Source: Sutterella faecalis
GTDB taxonomy: Bacteria; Pseudomonadota; Gammaproteobacteria; Burkholderiales; Burkholderiaceae_F
DNA: 64,000 bases
NCBI RefSeq assembly: GCF_006337085.1
Contig: NZ_CP040882.1
Coordinates: forward strand, 372,001-436,000
Reading direction: 5' to 3'
Part shown: positions 26,626 to 35,127 of the stretch, in pieces
How positions within the stretch are numbered: the stretch's first letter is position 1
How the letters are laid out: the number at the start of each line of letters is the position of its first letter
Notes under the pieces: model-generated
The model's database searches: none
The model's input: only the letters and a program-made list of their open reading frames with translations
What the model was told of the DNA's origin: nothing
Position numbers and translations under genes: made by a program

Positions 26626-28119
26626 TTATCTCTTGGGCTTCAACTTTTCCTTGGCTGCTGCAATACGAGCATTGATTGCTTTCGCTTCTTCGATCTTTCG
26701 GTTCAGTTCCTCCCGTTTCGCCATCGCTTTCAGAGCCGATCTCCTTTGCATTTCGTGCCAGGGGCTCTTTTGCGTCGTTTCTGAGTCTCCTTTCTTTTGA
26801 CGCCCCACTTCATCAACGCGGTGATTCAGTGTCTTGGCCGTTTCTTCCGGTGTTGCGACTGACATTTTCAATTTCGTTCTGTCGTGTTCCGTGAATTCGA
26901 GCACGTGGTAGCGTTTTCGGATTCTCGGCCCCTCTTTGGTGATCCGCTTGCGATGTTCAACCTCGTCGCACCAGAGGATTTCCACCCGCCCATCGGCATA
27001 CTCCAGCAGATTGCACTCAGTCTTCATCATTGCTCCCCTCATGGAGCGGCCCACCCCGACAATCTGCAGTGTCTTGCTGCCGTAGGACACCGTCAGGTTC
27101 CTGCTGATCATACGTGTATGCCATCTGGCAAAGATCTGCTCAATGCGTTCTTTCGTTTCCTCCAGCAGCGGCGCGTGGCTATCCTTAGAGTCAGCGGGAG
27201 CAATTGCGAATTCTTGGTTATAGCTCGCCAGCAATTCCGGCATTCGTGAATTTGCTTCCGCCATATTTCTGATGCCCAGCACACGGAACTCTTTTGGCCA
27301 TCGTCCCTGCAGCGTGCTGAATGTTCGCTCGACCCGCCCTTTGGCTTCTGGCGAATTAGCCCGTATCCCCGTTACCCCCAACTCCCGACAGACTCTTTGA
27401 AATTGTGTTTCCTCGGATTTTCCGCTCTTCGAGGGATTTACTGGGGCAAAGATGGAATGTCTGTCGCTGTACAGAGCCCATGGAATCCCATATTTTTCAA
27501 TGTACTTATTCAGCAACTGAAGATATCCTTCAGATGTTTCTGTTGGATAGAAGCCGGCGACCATGATGCGGCTTGTTGCGTCATCGACAAAGATGAGAAG
27601 CGCGTAGCTGTTATCGTCTCCGGTTCCCTCGAACCATGGATGCGGACTGCCGTCAATTTGAATCAGTTCCCCAACGCTCGATCTGCGGCGGCGCAGCTTA
27701 TGCGCGGTCGACCTGCGCTCCTTTGGAGTTTCTTCCGGACGAAGTGTTGTCAGGATTCGTCGTACCGTTTCAACGGAGACCTCAATACCCTCAATGAGCA
27801 AATACTTATGCAGGAGGGTTGCCTGGAAGCCCTCATATTTGCCTGTTGCAAACTCGATGATCCTCGCTCTGATCTGCGGATCGAGCTTATTGGCCGGAAC
27901 ACGATTCCCTTGACCGGTATGTGAGGGCAGCCGACCTGTCTCTCGCCAGTTCTTGAGATGCCGCATAAACGTGCTGCGAGGCATCTGCATCAATGTCTTG
28001 GCATCCTCAACGCTATAGAGATGCCTTTCGTAGCCTTCAAAAATTTCCTGAGGTGTCAGCCGAGGGATTTCGGACTCAACAACAGAAGGGCCCCGAGACT
28101 TTCTTGCTTGTTTCGACAT
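26626..28119 (-). CDS. DDE transposase of ISNCY/IS1202-like element
   Basis: This 497-residue transposase has an N-terminal helix-turn-helix region (about 20-125, including SVEDAKTLMQMPRSTFMRHL). It then has an integrase-like core with IQIDGSPHPW (Asp156), ALYSDRHSIF (Asp219) and SPEAKGRVERTF (Glu264). The tail is basic and helical. It is encoded leftward inside the 2.4-kb element, and all three catalytic residues are present, so the element may be active. It would bind the repeated GTCTCA/TGAGAC words at the element ends; that last point is inference. Confidence 0.88.
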   Translation of the reverse strand: MSKQARKSRGPSVVESEIPRLTPQEIFEGYERHLYSVEDAKTLMQMPRSTFMRHLKNWRETGRLPSHTGQGNRVPANKLDPQIRARIIEFATGKYEGFQATLLHKYLLIEGIEVSVETVRRILTTLRPEETPKERRSTAHKLRRRRSSVGELIQIDGSPHPWFEGTGDDNSYALLIFVDDATSRIMVAGFYPTETSEGYLQLLNKYIEKYGIPWALYSDRHSIFAPVNPSKSGKSEETQFQRVCRELGVTGIRANSPEAKGRVERTFSTLQGRWPKEFRVLGIRNMAEANSRMPELLASYNQEFAIAPADSKDSHAPLLEETKERIEQIFARWHTRMISRNLTVSYGSKTLQIVGVGRSMRGAMMKTECNLLEYADGRVEILWCDEVEHRKRITKEGPRIRKRYHVLEFTEHDRTKLKMSVATPEETAKTLNHRVDEVGRQKKGDSETTQKSPWHEMQRRSALKAMAKREELNRKIEEAKAINARIAAAKEKLKPKR

Positions 28120-28219
28120 AGCAGTCTCCTTGGTAATTAAGCCGAAGGGATTTCGACTTAATATCCAAGGAATACATTATGTTAAGAGGAAATACCATTG
28201 TCGATATTCAGCATATTCA

Positions 28220-28575
28220 GTAGTCTCATGCAGAGGTATCCTGTCTTATTGCTGTGGTATCTCATCTCATTTCGTCATGGCATCGGGTCCCATTCATTTG
28301 TATGCAGTTCTGCCGCTGGGGCAAGTAGTCTCAGTGCAGAGGTAAAGCTGACCAAGAGTGGTATGCCGTCTCATTCAGAGCGGTTTGCAGTCTCAATCCC
28401 TGTGGTAATCCATCTCTCTTTACGGAGGTATCGGGTCTCAGTGGTAATGGGTCTCGTGGTAGCGGAGGTATCCAGGCCAACAGGATGTTGGTATATCGTC
28501 CCGGTCAGATACGGTATATGGTCTCAAATCCTTGGCGTATCACGTCTCAAAGTCGTTGGCTAAACAGTCTCGTTT
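28220..28575. repeat. Array of GTCTCA-type motifs at the right end of the IS
   Basis: GTCTCA or close variants recur at about 28223, 28243, 28264, 28287, 28328, 28368, 28390, 28435, 28451, 28521, 28544 and 28567, mostly about 20-23 bp apart. The left end has two copies (26209 and 26234) in the opposite sense. The helical spacing suggests ordered transposase binding sites. Confidence 0.6.
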
Positions 28576-28591
28576 ACGCTGACCGTTAACA

Positions 28592-28609
28592 GCGGTCCTC
28601 GCTTAATGT
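28592..28609. repeat. 18-bp target-site duplication, right copy
   Basis: It is identical to 26173-26190 and directly follows the right IS terminus. See the left copy. Confidence 0.85.
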
Positions 28610-29058
28610 GGCTCCGCTCAGGAGAATCCCCTGAAACTCACGGGAATCAGCGAGCCGACGGCTTTCCGCGACCTGTGCCGTACCTTTGCTGCCAGACTCC
28701 CGGACCGCAAAATCGTCATCGCAACCATCCGGTAGCTCATGCGGAGCGCCAGCAGCGTGGCCACTGCAAAGTACGATCGGCGCGGTGATCATAAGCGGCG
28801 TACGGCAATAGAGATAATCTAGAGATTTCCAAAAAATAGGGATCATTGCATTTAAAGCTCAAGGATTGAGCTCTAAAACTGCTAGACTTACATGATCCAC
28901 GGGGAGGTTTTGTTCGGACCGTTCCAAGCCGCCTTGACTGTAGAAGTGTGCAGCTGTCGTTTTCGCGCCCAGTGGCCTTAAGAACGACAAAGTTTTTGGC
29001 TCTTTCGGGCCAGAACGACGCTGTTGCGCCGATGCGTCGAGCCTAGCCGATAAAATTC
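28610..29058. other. Intergenic region right of the IS
   Basis: No convincing gene is present. A plus-strand open stretch reading LKLTGISEPTAFRDLC up to a stop near 28735 has a helix-turn-helix flavour and may be the tail of a disrupted gene, but no upstream part is visible. The rest is non-coding as far as I can see. Confidence 0.35.
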
Positions 29059-29133
29059 GTGAAGGCGAAAAGGCGATACGAAAACGGCCACCGACTGGAA
29101 CTCGGTAGCCGCTCTCAAATAAGGGAGTTGGTT

Positions 29134-29340
29134 ATGCAGACCACTCACTTCCCTGTTGGGGACATTATTGCACAGGCGGGCAAACACCTGCAAGGCGGGA
29201 ATACGATCATCGTCCTGGATCTCAGCGGTCTAACGGCCGCAGCTCTCATCGTGATCGCTCTCGTCGGTGTTGTTCTTGCGATCGTTGCGATGTATGGAAT
29301 TCTCTCGGCTAAGCCCAGGCACGGCAAACGTTCTGAGTAG
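29134..29340 (+). CDS. Small single-span membrane protein, unknown function
   Basis: This is a 68-residue ORF with AGGGAG nine bases before the ATG. A soluble N-terminal 25 residues lead into a hydrophobic helix at about 30-55 (LTAAALIVIALVGVVLAIVA), followed by a short basic tail. A strong intrinsic terminator lies 45 bp downstream, so this is a discrete monocistronic unit. I do not recognise the family. Confidence 0.6.
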   Translation: MQTTHFPVGDIIAQAGKHLQGGNTIIVLDLSGLTAAALIVIALVGVVLAIVAMYGILSAKPRHGKRSE

Positions 29341-29383
29341 TGTTGAGAGAACAGAACAGTAAGCTTTGGAAACTACATCAGGG

Positions 29384-29414
29384 AGGCCCTTGCCCAATAA
29401 GCAGGGCCTTTTTT
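29384..29414 (+). terminator. Intrinsic terminator of the small membrane protein gene
   Basis: AGGCCCTTGC and GCAGGGCCT form a stem with one bulge around a 7-base loop, followed by six T. Confidence 0.85.
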
Positions 29415-29494
29415 CCCCTTAAGCGGTTAAGTCCATGCGGGAGGCGTATGGGAAGTTCATATGCTTTTAGAGATGAAAATGTGGCGTCCAAGTT

Positions 29495-29522
29495 GCTCAA
29501 CATAATAATCGTTATGTTGAAT
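29495..29522. other. dif-like palindrome (candidate Xer recombination site)
   Basis: An 11-base arm GCTCAACATAA, a 6-base centre TAATCG and an 11-base arm TTATGTTGAAT have exactly the 11-6-11 layout of dif sites. The right arm differs by one base from the common XerD half-site TTATGTTAAAT, and the left arm ends in the CATAA of XerC half-sites. The central hexamer is not the usual one. The assignment is tentative. Confidence 0.35.
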
Positions 29523-29664
29523 AATACTTTTCCGGGCTTCTGAGCACCAAAATCAAGTACAGGTCTCAAGCCTGGAAAAACTCAGTCGAAATCAATTCGC
29601 GTTCACCGTTAGCGTCGAAGCTAGACTTGCTGGTATTGACTCCATTCCCGTTTCGGCAATTATT

Positions 29665-32145
29665 ATGGTCGACACCATTCAGATCCGCGGCGCGCGCGTT
29701 CACAATCTCAAGAACATCAATGTCGATGTGCCCCTCGGCAAAATCGTGGCCGTTTCCGGCCTCTCGGGTTCGGGCAAATCATCGCTCGCGCTGGGAATCC
29801 TATATTCCGAAGGTTCGAGGCGCTACCTTGAAGCGCTTTCGACCTATACGCGCCGGCGCATGACGCAGGCTCCAAAAGCGGATGTCGACGAAGTCCTCCA
29901 CGTTCCGGCTGCGCTGGCACTCCGCCAGCGGCCCGGGATCCCCGGGATTCGGAGCACCTTCGGCACCGGTACCGAGCTTTTGAACAGCCTGCGCTTAATG
30001 TTCTCGCGCCTCGCGAGCCACCGCTGCCCGAACGGCCACTACGTGCCGCCGAGCCTCAATGTTGCAGCCGGGAAGCCCCTCAAGTGCCCCGTCTGCGGCA
30101 CGGAATTCTATGCGCCGTCTGCAGAGGATCTCGCCTTCAACAGTCAGGGTGCCTGCCGGACCTGCGGCGGCACCGGCATCGTGAGAACCGTCGACCGCTC
30201 CACGCTTGTTCCGGATCCGAATCTCACGATTGACGAAGGCGCAGTCGCTCCCTGGAACTCGCTCATGTGGTCCCTGATGACGGACGTCTGCCGGGCCATG
30301 GGCGTGCGGACCGACGTTCCCTTCAAGAACCTTACTGAAAAGGAAAAGGACATCGTCTTCAACGGCCCGGCCGTCAAGAAGCACATCTTCTACAAGCCGA
30401 AGCACTCCGACATCCAGACGGCGGGCGAACTCGACTTCACCTACTACAACGCCGTCTACACGGTTGAAAATGCGCTCGCCAAGGTGAAGGACGATGCCGG
30501 CATGAAGCGCGTTGCGAAGTTCCTTAAGGAAGACGTCTGTCCTGACTGCCATGGCTCCCGCATCTCGGAAGCCGCACGGGCTCCGCGTCTCTGCGGCATC
30601 GGTCTCGACGACGCCTGCCGCATGACGCTCTCTGAGCTGGCTCTTTGGGTCAAGGGCGTACCGGAGACGCTCCCCGGAGCGATGCGTCCGATGGCTGAGA
30701 GCATCTGCGCCTCCTTTCTTGAGACAGCAAAGCGCCTCCTCGACCTGGGACTCAGCTACCTGACGCTCGATCGCTCCGCCGCCTCGCTTTCAACGGGCGA
30801 ACGGCAGCGCATGCAGCTCGCGCGCGCCGTTCGCAACAGAACGACGGGCGTGCTCTACGTGCTTGATGAACCTTCAATCGGCCTTCATCCGGCGAATATC
30901 AAGGGCTTGATCGGCGTGATGAACGACTTGATCAACGACGGCAACTCCGTCGTTCTCGTCGACCATGACGCGCAGATTTTGAATGCCGCGGACTGGATGA
31001 TCGAAATGGGACCGAAAGCCGGTGCCGGCGGCGGCACGGTTGTCGCAGAGGGGCCGCTTGAGGCAATCGAAGCCGACCCGAAGAGCCTGATCGGCCCATT
31101 CCTTTCCGGCCAAACCATCCGCAGCCGCGAGGTGACCCCGAAGGAACATATGTTCGACCTCGGCGTCATATCCATGGAAACCGACAGGATCCATACGGTG
31201 CATCCGCTCTCCGTGAGGATCCCCAAGGGACGCCTTACGGTCGTCACCGGCGTTTCGGGTTCCGGGAAGTCAACCCTCATCCTCGAATCGCTTGTGCCGG
31301 CGCTCCTCAGCAAACTCGCCGGGAAGCCCCTCCCCGCTCACGTCAAATCCATCGATGCACCCGATATCCGGCAGGTGAAGCTCATTGACGCATCCCCCAT
31401 CGGAATCAACGTACGTTCTACCGTTGCCACCTATGCGAACGTGCACGATGAATTGAGGAAGGTTTTTGCACGAACGGAAGACGCAAAAGCGCTCGGCTGG
31501 AAATCAAACGACTTTTCTTACAACACCGGAAAGCTCCGGTGCCCGGTCTGCGACGGCACCGGCATCGTGAGCCTCGACGTTCAGTTCCTGCCTGATGTCG
31601 ACGTCCCCTGCCCTGAATGCCGGGGATCGCGCTATGCGGATGATACCATGAAGGTAAAGCACCGGAACAGGGAGAATGAAGGCTATTCGCTCCCCGAAAT
31701 CATGGCGATGGACATCACGAGCGCCCTGAAGGCCTGCGACGGCCTCAAGCTCGTTTCCCAGCGTCTGAAGGTCCTCGAGGACCTGGGGCTCGGCTACCTG
31801 ACGCTCGGCGAAGCGACTCCCCTCCTCTCAGGCGGTGAGGCGCAGCGCCTCAAGCTCGCCTCTGAAATGGGAAAGACTCAGTCAGATGCCGTCTTTGTTT
31901 TCGACGAGCCGACGATCGGCTTGCATCCGCTCGACGTCATGACGCTCCTCAAGGTTTTCCAGAGGCTTATCGAAAACGGCGCAACCGTGATCGTGATCGA
32001 GCACGACCTTGACGTCATCAGGAACGCCGACTGGATTATTGACCTCGGTCCCGGCGGAGGCACGGAAGGCGGACGCATTGTCGTAGCGGGCACTGCAGTC
32101 GACATCAGAGAAACGCCGGAGAGCCGGACCGGCAGGTTCATTTGA
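29665..32145 (+). CDS. UvrA2-type excinuclease ATPase paralog
   Basis: This 826-residue tandem ABC ATPase has Walker A motifs GLSGSGKSS (about 31-39) and GVSGSGKST in the second half. It has signature sequences LSTGERQRMQLA and LSGGEAQRLKLA, and Walker B motifs VLYVLDEPSIGLHP and VFVFDEPTIGLHP. Zinc-finger CxxC pairs (CPVCGTEF, CRTCGGTG, CPDCHGS, CPVCDGTG, CPECRGS) are intact. Canonical UvrA is about 940 residues. The shorter N-terminal half suggests loss of the UvrB-binding domain, as in class II UvrA proteins linked to DNA-damaging drug tolerance. It stands alone, with weak ribosome-site evidence. Confidence 0.87.
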   Translation: MVDTIQIRGARVHNLKNINVDVPLGKIVAVSGLSGSGKSSLALGILYSEGSRRYLEALSTYTRRRMTQAPKADVDEVLHVPAALALRQRPGIPGIRSTFGTGTELLNSLRLMFSRLASHRCPNGHYVPPSLNVAAGKPLKCPVCGTEFYAPSAEDLAFNSQGACRTCGGTGIVRTVDRSTLVPDPNLTIDEGAVAPWNSLMWSLMTDVCRAMGVRTDVPFKNLTEKEKDIVFNGPAVKKHIFYKPKHSDIQTAGELDFTYYNAVYTVENALAKVKDDAGMKRVAKFLKEDVCPDCHGSRISEAARAPRLCGIGLDDACRMTLSELALWVKGVPETLPGAMRPMAESICASFLETAKRLLDLGLSYLTLDRSAASLSTGERQRMQLARAVRNRTTGVLYVLDEPSIGLHPANIKGLIGVMNDLINDGNSVVLVDHDAQILNAADWMIEMGPKAGAGGGTVVAEGPLEAIEADPKSLIGPFLSGQTIRSREVTPKEHMFDLGVISMETDRIHTVHPLSVRIPKGRLTVVTGVSGSGKSTLILESLVPALLSKLAGKPLPAHVKSIDAPDIRQVKLIDASPIGINVRSTVATYANVHDELRKVFARTEDAKALGWKSNDFSYNTGKLRCPVCDGTGIVSLDVQFLPDVDVPCPECRGSRYADDTMKVKHRNRENEGYSLPEIMAMDITSALKACDGLKLVSQRLKVLEDLGLGYLTLGEATPLLSGGEAQRLKLASEMGKTQSDAVFVFDEPTIGLHPLDVMTLLKVFQRLIENGATVIVIEHDLDVIRNADWIIDLGPGGGTEGGRIVVAGTAVDIRETPESRTGRFI

Positions 32146-32329
32146 ATTTTCGAATGAACGGCCCATGCCACACGCTTCCATTCCAGGAATCATACGGCGG
32201 TTTTAGAAAGATCACACCGAAAGAAAAGAGCGTGCACGAGTTTCTTGAGTATCTCTTTAAGCGAATGCTCTTCTTTTAGGAACAAAATAATACATCAGAA
32301 TGGATGAACACCTTATTGAAGGAAGAACA

Positions 32330-32593
32330 ATGACTGAAAAATACGTTTTGCTCACGGTTGAGCTTTCTCCGGAAGAGAAAAAGACTTTCTCTGAGATCGC
32401 GAATTCATTGGGATTCAGCGAGGCAGAAGTACTCATGATGCTTGTCCATCAATTTATTGAATGCAAGGAATTACCTTTCGTTTTCCATTGTTATCCGAAG
32501 ATAAACTATAAAAATCCGAATCTCCTTCATGCTCATCTTAACGATAAAGGTCGATTGATTGTTCCGAATGCCTGGAAGGACGAGGATGAATAA
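32330..32593 (+). CDS. RelB/DinJ-like ribbon-helix-helix antitoxin-type protein, orphan
   Basis: Start 32330 has AAGGA seven bases upstream, giving 87 residues. The N-terminal half, with VELSPEEKKTFSEIANSLG then SEAEVLMMLVHQFIE, resembles the RelB/DinJ dimerisation and DNA-binding region, including the late LPF motif. The C-terminus (DKGRLIVPNAWKDEDE) is acidic. No toxin gene follows. It ends 4 bp from the convergent AAA-ATPase_like gene. It may be an orphan antitoxin or a small regulator. Confidence 0.6.
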   Translation: MTEKYVLLTVELSPEEKKTFSEIANSLGFSEAEVLMMLVHQFIECKELPFVFHCYPKINYKNPNLLHAHLNDKGRLIVPNAWKDEDE

Positions 32594-32597
32594 TTTC

Positions 32598-33743
32598 TTA
32601 TGAATAATGATGCTCGATAAATTGCCTGGATTCTTTATTCGGAATTTGCAGGAATGCAGTACCTCCTTCAATTCGCCCAACCGTGAGGAATCCGTACTGA
32701 GTAAGGAGAACCAATTCGCTTATTCTGTCAATATCCTGCGGGAAATCCAGTTCCCTCACTGGAATCGGAATTTCTTCATTGAAGTTGGAGAGATTGCTTA
32801 ATGAATGCTCTTTGATGCAGTTGACCAGCGCAGATGACTTCCCTTCTCTCTCCATCCGGTAGTTTTTAAAGCCGAGCTCCGGGCTCGAAAGGAATTTGAG
32901 AACCGACGATGGAGAATAGACATGATGCTTCAACGTCTGTTCGAAGCAATACCCGCCATAGCAGCCGCGGAGACGGATGCGAACCTCTTCAGGCGACATG
33001 CCGAGCGCTGCAGCAGCAATCTTCAGCCGATCATCAAAATAAAAATCGAGCTCCTCATCGGTGAACCCGAGAAGGGATCCGTATTTCGGAATAGCGCTGA
33101 GATCCGTACAGATATTGAGACCGCCGAAAATATCGGATTGAATGAACTTCGTGATTCCTGAAATCAGAAAGAACCTCCAGATCGGCTCCCCGTATTTAAT
33201 GATCGAATAGAAATCCGCGAGAATTATTCTGACTTTGAGCAGCAATGACCAATTTGCAAGCGCCGAGAGCAATGGCGCATCATAGTCGTCAATCAGGAGA
33301 ACGATGCTGTCCTCCGGCTGCTGCCTGAGCCATGAACTCAACTCCTCACAAAGATCCACGGCATTATTCGAATTGGATTGAAATCCGTCCTTTCCGAATC
33401 CATCCTGAATGATGCAGCAGAATTTTGATTCAAAATCTGTGAGATCAGTGAAATTCCCTGCCGTCGAAAAGTCCAGGCGAACTGTGGAATAAAGGCCATC
33501 GAGCTGCGCTTCCCCGCCTTTCAACCCTTTGAAAGCCTGCGGACCTTGTGAGAAGAAGGATTCAAATGCCGAGAGGAGAAGCGTTCTGCCGAAACCAGGA
33601 GGCCTTGTGAGAAAGAAGCTCTGATGGAAGCCTGCGAGATCAGCAATCATGTCCGTTTTATCGACATAGAGAAGATTCCTTCTGCGAATGTCGGTAAAAA
33701 ACGCATTGCCGATGGGAAGATTCTGAAGAGCAGACGTCGGCAT
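32598..33743 (-). CDS. AAA-ATPase_like family protein with Walker A Lys-to-Arg change, lacking nuclease tail
   Basis: This 381-residue protein is closely patterned on the 23812 paralog: YVDKTD near 26-31, then TRPPGFGRTLLLS, where the Walker A lysine is Arg53 (codon AGA). Walker B reads LLIDDYDAPL (about 149-158) instead of IDEYD. It ends at IPNKESRQFIEHHYS, before the position where family members continue into a PD-(D/E)XK domain. It has a GGAG Shine-Dalgarno. If ATP turnover needs the lysine it would be a binding-only or inactive form. Neighbours are an orphan RelB-like gene and an AraC regulator. Confidence 0.8.
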   Translation of the reverse strand: MPTSALQNLPIGNAFFTDIRRRNLLYVDKTDMIADLAGFHQSFFLTRPPGFGRTLLLSAFESFFSQGPQAFKGLKGGEAQLDGLYSTVRLDFSTAGNFTDLTDFESKFCCIIQDGFGKDGFQSNSNNAVDLCEELSSWLRQQPEDSIVLLIDDYDAPLLSALANWSLLLKVRIILADFYSIIKYGEPIWRFFLISGITKFIQSDIFGGLNICTDLSAIPKYGSLLGFTDEELDFYFDDRLKIAAAALGMSPEEVRIRLRGCYGGYCFEQTLKHHVYSPSSVLKFLSSPELGFKNYRMEREGKSSALVNCIKEHSLSNLSNFNEEIPIPVRELDFPQDIDRISELVLLTQYGFLTVGRIEGGTAFLQIPNKESRQFIEHHYS

Positions 33744-33799
33744 GAGAAGAGCTCCAGTCTGAGAATGGTTCCGGGACCAAAGCGGTCCCGGATGTCGAT

Positions 33800-34705
33800 T
33801 CAGAAGGAAACAGGGCTTGACGCATAGCCGACAGAGCCGTGGTGAATGACCTCCTCTCTCGGCGTGCGGCCGAAGAATCGCCGGAAGTCCGTCGTGAACT
33901 GACTCGCACTCTGATAGCCCACCGACTGAGCTGTAATGGCGACGCTTCGCTTTTCGGCAGTGAGGAGCCGCCGAGCTTCAAAGAGCCTCAGGTTCTTTTG
34001 ATACTGGATCGGCGAACAACCCGCGAGCGCATGAAAGTGCCGTCGAAAAGTAGCGGGCGACATATGTACGGAACTCGCAAGCGCATCGGCTTCAATGTCC
34101 TCGCGGTAATGGTCCCGAATGAAATTCATCGCGGTCATGATGCGCCGCGACCGGGATCCTGAAGCGTAGAGGCTCCTGATCCAGGGGCCGAGTTCGGAGA
34201 TGAGGAGCCGAGCATAGATCTCGCGCTTCACGATCGGCACGAGCACCTGGGCCTCAGGCTTACCCGAGAGCGATAGAAGTCTTTCAAAGGATTCGCAGAT
34301 TTCGTCGGAACAGTCGATGACGAAAACGGGCTTCGCTTCTGTTTCTGCGGAGAGAAGGTTTTCCGGCATTGTAGAAATGATGTCCGACAAGACTTCCGGC
34401 TCGAGTTTGAGGACGAGTGAAAGGAAGGGCTTTTCCGGCGATGCATCTTCAATGACCGTTTCCGAAGGCCGGTTGATGCAGTTGACGACGCACTTCCCCA
34501 CGCCATATTCGAAGCGCTCGCCGGAGACAGTGGTGCTTTTCCGGCCCTGGACGATCAGTGCGGTAAAGAGAGAAACAAAGGTTCTGCGCTCGCCCGAGCC
34601 GGTTGTCACCACAACGCTCAAACCCTCAATCCCGGTGTCGTTGTAGCCCTCCCGAAGCGCAAAGCGCTTGATCAGATCCATCATTTTCGGTTCAAGGAGC
34701 TTCAT
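33800..34705 (-). CDS. AraC family transcriptional regulator
   Basis: The start at 34705 (GGAGA ten bases upstream) gives 301 residues; the ORF extends further but without a ribosome site. The N-terminal AraC_N-type domain covers about 1-195. Two helix-turn-helix units lie at about 205-295, with MTAMNFIRDHYREDIEADAL and then SPIQYQKNLRLFEARRLL and VGYQSASQFTTDFRRFFG. This type often controls adjacent oxidoreductase or flavodoxin genes. Here the divergent DUF362 gene is the nearest candidate. Confidence 0.9.
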   Translation of the reverse strand: MKLLEPKMMDLIKRFALREGYNDTGIEGLSVVVTTGSGERRTFVSLFTALIVQGRKSTTVSGERFEYGVGKCVVNCINRPSETVIEDASPEKPFLSLVLKLEPEVLSDIISTMPENLLSAETEAKPVFVIDCSDEICESFERLLSLSGKPEAQVLVPIVKREIYARLLISELGPWIRSLYASGSRSRRIMTAMNFIRDHYREDIEADALASSVHMSPATFRRHFHALAGCSPIQYQKNLRLFEARRLLTAEKRSVAITAQSVGYQSASQFTTDFRRFFGRTPREEVIHHGSVGYASSPVSF

Positions 34706-35127
34706 GACGCGAACTCTCCAAAAGGAATGCGCAACTTCCATCATGAAGCTTAGCGCGGGAATCTGCCAAGAATTTTCAAAACTGCTCTCCTTGAGCATTT
34801 TTGGAAAATGGATGCGCGAAAAAAGAACATCCTGGAAATTCTTTAAAAATACAATGATTTCAAAAAGATAAGACCTGATCCTCAAGATCCGCAGGATGGA
34901 CTTTGACATGCTGAAATCAATCGCCGCAGCCCTATTCTCCTTTTATTCATCATCCCGGGCAGAACCCGCACTGACCTCTGCGACAAAGAACCTTTTATCG
35001 CAAAGATCCTCTTAAAGCCGGGTCAATTCATCTCGTCCGGCCATGCAGAACGCGAGGCCGCGGGGAGTTTTCTCTCTCCTTTTGCTCCCCGCACTTTTTC
35101 TTCCGTAAACGAAAGGTCCATTACATC
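34706..35127. promoter_or_regulatory. Divergent promoter region between AraC regulator and DUF362 gene
   Basis: About 420 bases hold both promoters and presumably AraC-type operators. No other gene is supported; the in-frame extension upstream of the AraC start lacks a ribosome site. No clear repeat operator was found by eye. Confidence 0.4.

Larger units (their letters stand above)
26191..28591 (-). mobile_element. Intact insertion sequence, ISNCY/IS1202-like, 2401 bp
   Basis: Both ends begin TGTTAACGG when read inward. The homology continues imperfectly for about 34 bp (left CAGCAAAAATGAGACTG, right CAGCGTAAACGAGACTG). The element carries one transposase gene read leftward and is flanked by an 18-bp direct repeat. 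Subterminal ATGAGAC/GTCTCAT words occur at both ends, with an extended array at the right end. Exact termini plus target duplication argue for a recent insertion. Confidence 0.85.

Noticed and set aside
32471..32680. Minus-strand frame opposite the RelB-like gene as its toxin
   Set aside because: No toxin-family resemblance; it overlaps the antitoxin-like gene antisense.
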